Source: Desulfobulbaceae bacterium (lineage in GTDB: Bacteria; Desulfobacterota; Desulfobulbia; Desulfobulbales; Desulfobulbaceae). From it: 45,452 nucleotides of DNA. The position numbers were made by a program, and so were the translations under genes. The DNA is taken from assembly GCA_024763055.1 (NCBI GenBank), contig JANTGH010000011.1, positions 1 through 45,452 on the forward strand. The letters run 5' to 3'. The notes beneath the pieces were generated by a model, which had not been told where the DNA came from, searched no databases, and worked only from the letters and a program-made list of their open reading frames with translations. Shown piece by piece: positions 35,088 through 43,080 of the stretch (the stretch's first letter is position 1; every line of letters starts with the position of its first letter).

Positions 35088-35840
35088 TTACATGAATGCT
35101 CTGTGAATGAGTTTTGCGCACATGGCCAGAAGAATTATACCAAACAGAATGCGGATGCCTCTTCCCTTCAACTTTTCCACCATAATGCGTGAACCAATCT
35201 GGCCACCGGCAAAAGAGAAGATTGAAGCAAGAATAATAAATTTCCAGTCAAGCGTGGCTGTGGCGGCATGAGTGATAAAGCCTGAAAAGGACGAAAAACT
35301 AACGATAAAAATGGAGGAAGCTGCCGCGACCTTGGTTGGAACTTTGAGCATATAAATCAACAATGGTACCACAAATACTCCGCCACCGATCCCAAGGAGG
35401 CCTCCCATGAAACCGATGAGAAAGCCTATGCCGCCACCGCCAATGATTCTCATCTGCCTGCTCGGGGCCGTACCCCGGCTTTGAATCTTTCTGGAAAATA
35501 ACATCCGCATTGCCGCCAGAAAGAGGACTCCAGCCAGGATGCCGAGAAAGAGAGACATATTGATCCTGTGAGTCATCATTGCCCCTATCGGCGCGCCAAT
35601 CAGCGAGGTTACCACCAACGGGATAGAAATCGAGTAGTCCACCATTTTTTTCCGCATATAGACTATAAAGGCGGAAAGGGCGGCGATGCCGTTTAAGAAA
35701 AGTGATGCCGCGACAGCTGTTGAGATCGGGAAGCCTAACAGGACAAAAAGAGGAGAGAAGATGAGCCCTCCCCCGAGACCGATCATGGTTAAAAGCAATG
35801 ATGAGGCGAATATTACAGGCAGAAGAATAAAGAGATTCAT
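35088..35840 (-). CDS. TSUP (TauE/SafE) family anion transporter
   Basis: 250 residues, about eight hydrophobic segments. The paired half-domain signatures ASSLLLTMIGLGGGLIFSP (near 13-31) and GFMGGLLGIGGGVFVVPLL (near 144-162) are those of the TauE/SafE family of sulfite, sulfonate or other sulfur-anion exporters. In a sulfur-metabolising organism sulfite or sulfoacetate-type substrates are plausible, but the sequence does not decide. It is divergently placed from the two-component genes. Confidence 0.92.
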   Translation of the reverse strand: MNLFILLPVIFASSLLLTMIGLGGGLIFSPLFVLLGFPISTAVAASLFLNGIAALSAFIVYMRKKMVDYSISIPLVVTSLIGAPIGAMMTHRINMSLFLGILAGVLFLAAMRMLFSRKIQSRGTAPSRQMRIIGGGGIGFLIGFMGGLLGIGGGVFVVPLLIYMLKVPTKVAAASSIFIVSFSSFSGFITHAATATLDWKFIILASIFSFAGGQIGSRIMVEKLKGRGIRILFGIILLAMCAKLIHRAFM

Positions 35841-36363
35841 ATTAATTAAAAAGTGAGCTGTGAAGCTGGCAAAAAACCATGCAAAAGACTTCTTCTTTCT
35901 TTAACCCCGGCCCTGATGAACATTTTAAGTGCCATCGGGCAGCCTTTTACTGTCAATTCCGGATTATGTTTGGATCAACAGCATCCGAATACAATTCAAC
36001 AATCATCCAGCCTGTTTTTCGCTGGGCAGAAGATATCTCAACCTTTTGAAACCAGTCCCTGATCAGTCAGTTGCGCAACCAGGATGAATCAAGGCGCATG
36101 TCAGCAGGTGAGAGCAATGGTAGATGATACCCCTCAGGATGATGATGTCAAAGAGTTTTTCAAAGAGGTTGCTCCGTCCAACGTCCAGCGGGAAATTTGC
36201 CGCAAATGCTCTTTTCATACCTCTTGGTGTTTTTGCCTGCAATATCTTACGATTTATCAGCCAGCTTGACCTACCCCGTGATAAATCAGCAGTTCGGCAT
36301 CCTGGAATTGCAGTAATCTGCGTTGGGGTCTTGTTAATCACCAGAACCGGTTGAAAGGTAAAA
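35841..36363. other. Intergenic stretch without recognised gene
   Basis: About 520 bases between the TSUP gene and the response regulator. A plus-strand frame ending at 36354 (hydrophobic, FAANALFIPLGVFACNILRFIS) lies 9 bases before the regulator and could be the end of a decayed membrane protein, but I recognise no family. No terminator or clear promoter was found. Confidence 0.35.
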
Positions 36364-37044
36364 ATGCGCATTCTGATTGTTGATGACGAACCGGAGTTGG
36401 TAGAACAGATTCGGCAGGTCCTTGCAAAGTAGAAATACACTGTTGATACGGCCCTGGATGGTGAAGAAGCATTAGACAGAATATACGTCGATCCCTATGA
36501 TCTTATTCTGCTTGATATCATGCTGCCCAAAAAGGATGGCTTCGGTGTGCTGCTTGAACTGCGCAATGAAAAGAAAAGTACACCGATGCTCATGTTAACG
36601 GTAAAAGGGGCCATCGAAGATAAAATTAAAGAATTGGATCTGGGAACGGATGATTATCCGGCTAAACCTTTTTCCATGGAAGAGTTGCCGGCAAGGATTC
36701 GTACCTTCCTGCGGCCAAGCAATAAGCTTGTTTCACCGATTATGAAAATAACTGATATCATTCTGAACACGGTAGCCAGGGAGGTTTACAAAGGCAGTCG
36801 CGCCATAGAACTTACGCCTAAAGAGTTTTCCATTCTCGAATTCCTGCTGTATAATAAAAATTATACCATCTCACGTTATACAATAGCTGAACATGTATGG
36901 GGTGACGAATTTGACCCTGTAACCATGTCCAACAGCATAGATGTGCATATCAAGAACCTGCGAAAAAAACTCCACAACACCGAAGGGAGAATTATTAATA
37001 CAGTCCAGGGAGTAGGTTATATGATAAAGGATGATCGCTGGTGA
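36364..37044 (+). pseudogene. OmpR-family response regulator interrupted by in-frame TAG
   Basis: From ATG 36364 the receiver starts normally (MRILIVDDEPELVEQIRQVLAK) and is broken by TAG at codon 23 (36430-36432), then continues in phase with YTVDTALDGEEAL, the phosphoacceptor Asp51 in LILLDIMLP, Lys101 in AKPF, and a winged-helix output domain (ELTPKEFSILEFLL, VDVHIKNLRKKL-like). Total 226 codons. No start codon between the TAG and Asp51 would restore the receiver. ATG 36520 begins after Asp51. A simple nonsense change (GAG or CAG to TAG) is the likely cause. Read-through or a sequencing error are alternatives. The stop overlaps the kinase start by 4 bases. Confidence 0.8.
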
Positions 37045-38444
37045 AGATTCGCAACAGAATTACGCTATGGATAACCGGTGCAGGCCTGTTGGCCGGTCTG
37101 CTCTTTTCCATTGTCATTTCTTTTGAGTTGATTGAGCAGCCATATGAACTGCTTGATGGAGAGTTGGACAGTCAGGCCCACACCTTACTCACAGGTTTTA
37201 CGCCACAAAATGACAACCTGGTCCCACAGGCGGACATGGCCATGCTTCATTCTCTTGGCAGGCTTTACTGGTTGAAGATATTTAATAAAAAACAAAACGT
37301 TGTCTATGCCTCAACCATGACGAAATTTACTGAACTGCCCCTCAGAAAAAAATATGGTGGCTATAATGTTCATACGACTATTCCCATAGAAGCGGCCAGT
37401 TTAGAGCAGGACGACAGTGGCGAAGTGACTTTTCGGGTGCGTGTTTTCTCAATTCCTCTCGGGGATCAGGAATATCTTGTCCAGATTGCCCGTCCCATGG
37501 AAAAACTGCAGGAAGAAATTTATGATCTGGTTCTCTCCATCACGGTCGGACTTATCTTTTTTTCACTCTCCTTGATTCTGTTTGGTTATTTTGCTGCCGG
37601 TAAAATTTTAAAACCCATTGCCGAGATAAATACACTGGCCCGGGACATCAGTGAAAAGACCTTGGATAAAAGGATACCCCTGGGCAGGAATCAGGATGAG
37701 CTGTATACATTGTCCTCATCACTGAATCAGATGTTTGACCGTTTACAGTTCTCCTTCCAGCGTCAAAAAGAATTTATCGCTAATGCCGCCCATGAGTTAA
37801 AAACACCTATTGCCATGCAGCGGTTGTTTTTTGACGAAGCGCTTCAACGAGACGATTTGCCAGGTGATTTTAAAGCACGTCTGTCCAGCCAGTCTGAAAT
37901 TCTTTTTCGTCTGAATCGGCTGGTAAAAAACCTGCTTGATTTATCAACCCTTGAGCTCAGGGAAACCTTTGCTTTAAAAAAAGTCGACATGACACGGCTT
38001 GTTTCTGCTGTTCTTTCTGAATTCAAAGAAATTATTCAAACAGCCAAGATTCAACTTGTGGTTGACATTGAAGACTCTGTCTTCCTGCATGGTGACGAAG
38101 AAAAACTCAGGCGAATATTGATCAACCTGATAGACAACGCCATAAAATATAATTATGAGGAAAATGGTGAGATACAGTTATCTCTTCGTAAAAAAACAGA
38201 AGAAGTACAGGTAAATATTTATAATAAAGGTCAAGGTATCCCTGCAGACGAATTGCACAAAGTCTTTAACCAGTTTTATCGGGTAGAAAAATCACGTTCC
38301 ACAATTTTCGGTGGATCGGGGCTCGGTCTAACTATTGTCAAACGAATCGTTGAACTTCATCATGGCCGGATTGAGATCGATAGTGAATTCGGCACCTGGG
38401 TCAGGGTCAGCATCTTCCTGCCGATGGCGCATGGAACAGCCTGA
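37041..38444 (+). CDS. Sensor histidine kinase
   Basis: 467 residues: TM1 (about 8-30), periplasmic sensor (31-160), TM2 (about 163-185), HAMP (186-240), HisKA with phosphorylated His251 in NAAHELKTPIA, and HATPase_c with N box NLIDNAIKYN and G boxes NKGQGIP and GGSGLGLTIV. It is intact although its partner regulator carries a stop. The GTG start overlaps the regulator TGA. If translation is coupled, the upstream TAG would also lower kinase synthesis. The signal is unknown. Confidence 0.93.
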   Translation: MKIRNRITLWITGAGLLAGLLFSIVISFELIEQPYELLDGELDSQAHTLLTGFTPQNDNLVPQADMAMLHSLGRLYWLKIFNKKQNVVYASTMTKFTELPLRKKYGGYNVHTTIPIEAASLEQDDSGEVTFRVRVFSIPLGDQEYLVQIARPMEKLQEEIYDLVLSITVGLIFFSLSLILFGYFAAGKILKPIAEINTLARDISEKTLDKRIPLGRNQDELYTLSSSLNQMFDRLQFSFQRQKEFIANAAHELKTPIAMQRLFFDEALQRDDLPGDFKARLSSQSEILFRLNRLVKNLLDLSTLELRETFALKKVDMTRLVSAVLSEFKEIIQTAKIQLVVDIEDSVFLHGDEEKLRRILINLIDNAIKYNYEENGEIQLSLRKKTEEVQVNIYNKGQGIPADELHKVFNQFYRVEKSRSTIFGGSGLGLTIVKRIVELHHGRIEIDSEFGTWVRVSIFLPMAHGTA

Positions 38445-38528
38445 TTGTTAACCTTAGGATTTCAGCCAACAAAAGAGTGTTCGGATCATATAAGCCAAAA
38501 TACGATAAATAAATTAACATTCAAATCA

Positions 38529-38560
38529 AGCTGGTAATTATGGCGATCAGCTTACCAGCT
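38529..38560 (-). terminator. Possible weak terminator at the end of lpxI
   Basis: A 9-bp stem AGCTGGTAA / TTACCAGCT with a 14-base loop overlaps the lpxI stop on the minus strand. The sequence beyond is only moderately T-rich, so termination is uncertain. Confidence 0.35.
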
Positions 38561-39412
38561 CAGCTCACCATTTTCCGTTTCCTGAACGCCGATCACGGTA
38601 ATACCAGCCTCTTCAGCTGCGGCAATCATCTCGTCACGATCAAAAAGCAGGGACTGCCCGGCCTCAACTGCAAGGACCCTGCCGCTGACCTCGGCCAGAG
38701 TATCTATGGTTGTGGTGCCGGTGGCCGGAAGGTCAAAACGAAAATCCTGCCCGGGTTTTTTCAGTTTAATAACTACCGTTCCTTTCCCGGCAAGCTCCCC
38801 GCCCCGCTTTATAGCCGCATCAGTCCCTTCAATGGCCTCTACTGCCAGTACGGTTCGATTTCTGACAACCACGCATTGACCGATATCAAGTCGCCCGATT
38901 TCTCGAGCGATTTTCCAACCGAACCGGATATCCTCTACCTCGCTGTCAGTAATTTTTTTGTGGGTGAGCACACCCAGGGGAAAAAGGAGATGTTCAAGAT
39001 AAATTGTTGATGCCAGTATACGGACACCTTCCTGTTCAAGGGTTGCCGCCACTGCCCGCAATATGGCATCATCCTGACGGGCATCAATTTTATTCCACAG
39101 GGTCAGCCCTTTTAGATCGGGCAGGACATCTTTAAAAATCCTGGTTTTGGTAATAGTACCGGCAAAAACGGCCTCCCGGACGCCGAATCTCTTAAAATGC
39201 TTTATAATTTTTCCAAGTTGACCCAGCTTGACCCAGCAGAGTTGTTCGACTTCCGTCTCTAACTCAGTATTCGATTCATTGACATGGGCAACCGCGACAA
39301 CGGCCCTTCCCTGCCTGCGGGCCGCTCTGGCAAACAGCAGGGGAAACTGGCCGCCTCCGGCAATGAGACCAATAGGTGATGTTGCCGTATCATTAACCGG
39401 ACGGGGAGACAT
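38552..39412 (-). CDS. lpxI: UDP-2,3-diacylglucosamine diphosphatase LpxI
   Basis: 286 residues of the LpxI family, which cleaves UDP-2,3-diacylglucosamine to lipid X and UMP, replacing LpxH in alphaproteobacteria and many other lineages. IGLIAGGGQFPLLFA (13-27), VFAGTITK, DLKGLTLW, ARQDDAILRAVA and the C-terminal GGELAGKGTVVIKLKKPGQDFRFDLPATG region match (short segments quoted as pattern). No lpxH is in the window. It starts 3 bases after the lpxA stop, last gene of the cluster. Confidence 0.95.
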   Translation of the reverse strand: MSPRPVNDTATSPIGLIAGGGQFPLLFARAARRQGRAVVAVAHVNESNTELETEVEQLCWVKLGQLGKIIKHFKRFGVREAVFAGTITKTRIFKDVLPDLKGLTLWNKIDARQDDAILRAVAATLEQEGVRILASTIYLEHLLFPLGVLTHKKITDSEVEDIRFGWKIAREIGRLDIGQCVVVRNRTVLAVEAIEGTDAAIKRGGELAGKGTVVIKLKKPGQDFRFDLPATGTTTIDTLAEVSGRVLAVEAGQSLLFDRDEMIAAAEEAGITVIGVQETENGELSW

Positions 39413-39415
39413 AAT

Positions 39416-40219
39416 CTACTCCCACTCCTCCTCAATCCGCTTGACCACACCCCGGGTACTGGTACGGAAAAAATCAACGAGTTGCCTGACCTGCGGGCAA
39501 TCAGGCACCTCCTGCATGGTCTTGTCGAGGGCATCTTTGGTAAGCAGATCAGGAGTACGGAAAATTATCTTAAAAGCCTGATCCAGCCTGGAGATAGTTT
39601 TTTTGTCAAGGCCATTGCGGCGCAGCCCTATTTTATTGATACCACTAATTCGCATCCGATTTCTGGTACCGCTTAAGATAACAAAAGGAGGAACATCCAT
39701 GCTTATGCCCGACATGCCGCCGATATAGGTATAATCGCCAATCCGACAAAACTGATGAACCGCGACCAGGCCGCCGAGATTCACATGCCCACCGATCTCC
39801 ACATGCCCCGCAAGAGTGGCTACATTGGCCATTATGACATGATCACCGATACGACAGTCATGGGCAATGTGACTATAGGCCATGATCATATTTTCATTAC
39901 CAATAACCGTCTTGCCACTACCGTCTACAGTGCCCCGATGAATAGAGACATATTCCCGGATATGATTATTGTTGCCGATAATAAGCTCGGTCGGCTCTCC
40001 CCGGTAATGAAGGTCCTGCGGCGGCGCGCCGATAGAGGCAAAGGAGCCGATGGTATTACCGTAGCCGATACTGGTATGGCCGGAAACTACAGTATGGGCG
40101 CCAATGGTTGTTTCAGCGCCGATTCTCACCGGCCCATCAATAACGGCATAGGGCTCAATAGATGCTGTGGAGTGAACTTCCGCCTGCGGATCAACCACCG
40201 CAGTTGAATGAATGTTCAT
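39416..40219 (-). CDS. lpxA: UDP-N-acetylglucosamine O-acyltransferase
   Basis: 267 residues of left-handed beta-helix hexapeptide repeats with the C-terminal helical domain of LpxA. The catalytic His is His120 (SHIAHDCRIG). The IGGMSG segment keeps Gly at the position that acts as acyl ruler in E. coli (Gly173), which hints at long hydroxyacyl chains. This is inference. Ends in TAG. The gap to fabZ is 75 bases, wider than elsewhere in the cluster. Confidence 0.97.
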   Translation of the reverse strand: MNIHSTAVVDPQAEVHSTASIEPYAVIDGPVRIGAETTIGAHTVVSGHTSIGYGNTIGSFASIGAPPQDLHYRGEPTELIIGNNNHIREYVSIHRGTVDGSGKTVIGNENMIMAYSHIAHDCRIGDHVIMANVATLAGHVEIGGHVNLGGLVAVHQFCRIGDYTYIGGMSGISMDVPPFVILSGTRNRMRISGINKIGLRRNGLDKKTISRLDQAFKIIFRTPDLLTKDALDKTMQEVPDCPQVRQLVDFFRTSTRGVVKRIEEEWE

Positions 40220-40294
40220 AGAATTAGTATCCTTTAACGGAACCTGATATTCCGGACATAAGTAAATTGTTTAAAAAAAATTGTCTGCGGGAAA

Positions 40295-40753
40295 TCATGC
40301 AAACGTAGCCATAAGTTCCGCCTCGGTGGCCAACTCATCATCAACATAGGCCATACCTTGCATCTTGGCTATTTTTGTCTTCAGTTTAATCATTTTCAGT
40401 TTAAAGATCAGCTGGTCGCCGGGACGGACAACCTTACGGAAGCGCACCTTATCCAGACCCGCAAAATAAACAAGCCTGTCGGCAATTGTCTCCGGCGTTG
40501 AAAGATAGGCCAACAGGCTGCCCACCTGAGCCATTCCTTCAAGAATCAGAACTCCGGGCATAACCGGTTCACCGGGAAAATGTCCTTGAAAAAACGGTTC
40601 ACCCATGGTGACATTTTTTAAACCTGTAATGGTCTTGCCCTTGTCAAAATCAAGCACCCGGTCAACCATAATAAAGGGATACCTGTGCGGCAGCAGTTCA
40701 AGTATTCCCAGGATATCGATCGATATTTCATTGTTTGTTTTTATGGCTCCCAT
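40295..40753 (-). CDS. fabZ: 3-hydroxyacyl-ACP dehydratase
   Basis: 152 residues, hot-dog fold. His58 and Glu72 in GHFPGEPVMPGVLILEGMAQ are the catalytic pair. FabZ competes with LpxA and LpxD for 3-hydroxyacyl-ACP, and its place between them is common. Ribosome binding site GAGGAG is within the lpxD stop region, 5 bases from that stop. Confidence 0.97.
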   Translation of the reverse strand: MGAIKTNNEISIDILGILELLPHRYPFIMVDRVLDFDKGKTITGLKNVTMGEPFFQGHFPGEPVMPGVLILEGMAQVGSLLAYLSTPETIADRLVYFAGLDKVRFRKVVRPGDQLIFKLKMIKLKTKIAKMQGMAYVDDELATEAELMATFA

Positions 40754-40758
40754 TGCGA

Positions 40759-41814
40759 TTACTCCTCTTCTCCTTTCTTTTGCCCGGCAGCCAAACGATC
40801 CACTTCCCGGCGCAGTTTGCGAATCTCCTTCAGCATCTCCGGCAGGCGTCTATAGACTGCTGCAGCCCGTCCCCAGGTCTTCACATCTATAGCCGGCACT
40901 CCGCCGATAATGGCGCCCTTGGGTTGGTTATTATGCACTCCGCCCATGGCGGCAACCATAACTCCGTCCTCAATGTGCAAATGCCCGGAGATTCCGGCCT
41001 TGGCGCCCAGGATTACGTTTCGGCCAAGAGTCGTACTGCCGGCAACACCGGTCTGGGCCACAAGAATCGCGTTTTCTCCAACAACAACATTATGTCCAAT
41101 CATAACCTGATCATCAAGACGGGCGCCGGCCTTGACGCGGGTCGTGCCAAACGCCGCCCTGTCCACACAGGAATTTGCGCCTATCTGTACGTCATCATCG
41201 AGACGCACTGATCCTACCTGCGGTTTGGACACATGGCGCCCAGTACTCCGGTCGGTGGCAAAGCCAAAACCGGCGCTGCCGATCACCGCTCCATGATGTA
41301 AAACCACACGTTTCCCCAGGTTGCAGCCATGGGCCACCACGGCATTGGCGTGAAGCACGCAATCCTCACCAATCTCCACTTCATCGCCGATGACCACCCC
41401 GGGGTGCAGAGTGACACGGTCCCCGATCCGAACCCGGTTGCCGATACAGACAAGAGGGCCTATGGAAACCTTGTCAGAAATAACACAATCAGCACCAATT
41501 ACAGCGCTTTTGTGGATACCGGCAGCAACAAAGGGTCGGGCCAGTAAATGATTATGGATAATCGCCGAGGCAAGGTCCGGATCATCGACAACAATCTGCG
41601 CCATCAAAATCTTCTTTAGCCTTTTCGGCACAATGCAACCACTGGCCTCACTACCAATCAATGTTTCCGCCTGTTTCACATCCGTAAGAAAGGTCAGCTC
41701 ACCCGGTCCTGCCAGCTCAAGACTGTTCAGCCCGGTTATTCGGACAGAACCATTGCCGACAACCTCGCCCGAGACAAGCCGGGCCAGTTCCTGTAATGTA
41801 TATGATTTAGCCAT
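40759..41814 (-). CDS. lpxD: UDP-3-O-(3-hydroxyacyl)glucosamine N-acyltransferase
   Basis: 351 residues: an N-terminal uridine-binding domain (to about 100, ITGLNSLELAGPGELTFL), hexapeptide-repeat beta helix, then a C-terminal helical tail. The catalytic His is in VMIGHNVVVGENA. LpxD adds the N-linked acyl chain. Its ribosome binding site is weak, and the gap to the upstream NamZ gene is 54 bases. Confidence 0.96.
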   Translation of the reverse strand: MAKSYTLQELARLVSGEVVGNGSVRITGLNSLELAGPGELTFLTDVKQAETLIGSEASGCIVPKRLKKILMAQIVVDDPDLASAIIHNHLLARPFVAAGIHKSAVIGADCVISDKVSIGPLVCIGNRVRIGDRVTLHPGVVIGDEVEIGEDCVLHANAVVAHGCNLGKRVVLHHGAVIGSAGFGFATDRSTGRHVSKPQVGSVRLDDDVQIGANSCVDRAAFGTTRVKAGARLDDQVMIGHNVVVGENAILVAQTGVAGSTTLGRNVILGAKAGISGHLHIEDGVMVAAMGGVHNNQPKGAIIGGVPAIDVKTWGRAAAVYRRLPEMLKEIRKLRREVDRLAAGQKKGEEE

Positions 41815-41868
41815 TTTTTTAATGAAGGTTTGTCTTTAGGGTTTCGGATTTTCAATACGCCGATCGTA

Positions 41869-43080
41869 TTAGTCCATTTCTTGTTCCTCGTAAAGAAAAA
41901 CAGCCTGACACCTCTGCAAAAACTCCTGCAGATCATTGTGCCAGGATTGTTCAAGTTCCATAATATCCACACCCTGCTCAATCCCCTGACGCACAGATCG
42001 GTCTCCTATGATCAGATCCATGGGCAGTCGTTCATACTCATACTCATAGGGAGGTTTTTTGTAGGAAAACTCATCTGGATACAAGGATAACAGGGCTTGA
42101 AGCAGGACAAGGCTCGTTCGGTAGGGCATAAAAACCGTCGAGTCGATAACATGCAGCTGGAATCCATGGCAGGCCTTTCCCGCCCACTTACCCGAGGTGG
42201 GTTCAAAAACAAGGGGACGAAGAATACAACCAGGAAGTTCCATTGTTGCTGCAATATCCAGAATTTCTTGAACATCAAGAAACGGGGCGCCAAAGAGCTC
42301 AAAAGGCAGGGTTGTCCCCCGGCCTTCGGAGATATCCGTTCCTTCCCAGATAACCTGGCCGGGATAAACAAGCGCGGTTGAAAACGCCGGCATATTTGGT
42401 GAGGGAAAGACCCAGGGCATGCCTGTCAGGGGGAAAAGCATATCCCGACACCACCCCTCTACCGGAACGACCTCAAGTCCCGCCCCGATATCCATCTCCC
42501 TGTTGCAGAGCAGGGCAAGCTCACCCACACTCAGACCATGACGCATGGGAATAGGCCAGAGACCGACAAAGGATGCGCAGTCATCTTTGAGCAGGTTGCC
42601 CTCCACCCGGCCGCCGATGGGGTTGGGCCGATCCAGAACCATAACTTTAATTCCGGTCTCAGCCGCGGTCTGCAGGCAGTAAACTATAGTCCAGATAAAG
42701 GTGTAGACCCGGGTTCCGACATCAACAAGATCTATCAGCAGTACATCAATGTCCTCAAACATGGAGGCCTTGGGTTTTCTAATCTCTCCGTATAAAGAAT
42801 AGACCGGCAGCCCGCTGACCGGATCAATACTGTGCTCCGATTCAACCATGTTATCCTGCTTGGCACTGAAAAAACCATGTTGAGGTGAGAACAGACACTG
42901 CAGCTGCCCGGGAAAACGCTGGTGCATCAGGTCCCGGCTGTGGCGAAATCGATGATCGGTTGAGGCCTGATTGCAAAGCAGGCCCAACCGCTTGCCCCGC
43001 AACGCCTCCGGTGGCGAGGCCAGAAATACTTCAAGACCGATACGGATTGTTTTACGCCCCCTTTTTTTAGTTTTACTCAA
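41869..43080 (-). CDS. DUF1343 / NamZ-type exo-beta-N-acetylmuramidase
   Basis: 403 residues of the DUF1343 family, of which NamZ cleaves non-reducing MurNAc from peptidoglycan fragments. Motifs are GLLCNQAS, FSPQHGFF, PVYSLYG, DVLLIDLVDVGTRVYTF, VLDRPNPIGG, FPSPNMPAF and WEGTDISEGRGTTLPFELFG. No signal peptide is visible (N terminus MSKTKKRGRK), so a cytoplasmic place is likely, unlike secreted NamZ. The start overlaps the glmS stop by 8 bases, which suggests coupling of sugar salvage with GlcN-6-P synthesis. Confidence 0.9.
   Translation of the reverse strand: MSKTKKRGRKTIRIGLEVFLASPPEALRGKRLGLLCNQASTDHRFRHSRDLMHQRFPGQLQCLFSPQHGFFSAKQDNMVESEHSIDPVSGLPVYSLYGEIRKPKASMFEDIDVLLIDLVDVGTRVYTFIWTIVYCLQTAAETGIKVMVLDRPNPIGGRVEGNLLKDDCASFVGLWPIPMRHGLSVGELALLCNREMDIGAGLEVVPVEGWCRDMLFPLTGMPWVFPSPNMPAFSTALVYPGQVIWEGTDISEGRGTTLPFELFGAPFLDVQEILDIAATMELPGCILRPLVFEPTSGKWAGKACHGFQLHVIDSTVFMPYRTSLVLLQALLSLYPDEFSYKKPPYEYEYERLPMDLIIGDRSVRQGIEQGVDIMELEQSWHNDLQEFLQRCQAVFLYEEQEMD

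Noticed and set aside
36430-36432. TAG as a pyrrolysine codon
   Set aside because: TAG is used as a real stop in livF and lpxA, the protein is not a methylamine methyltransferase, and no pyl gene is visible. A nonsense change is more likely.
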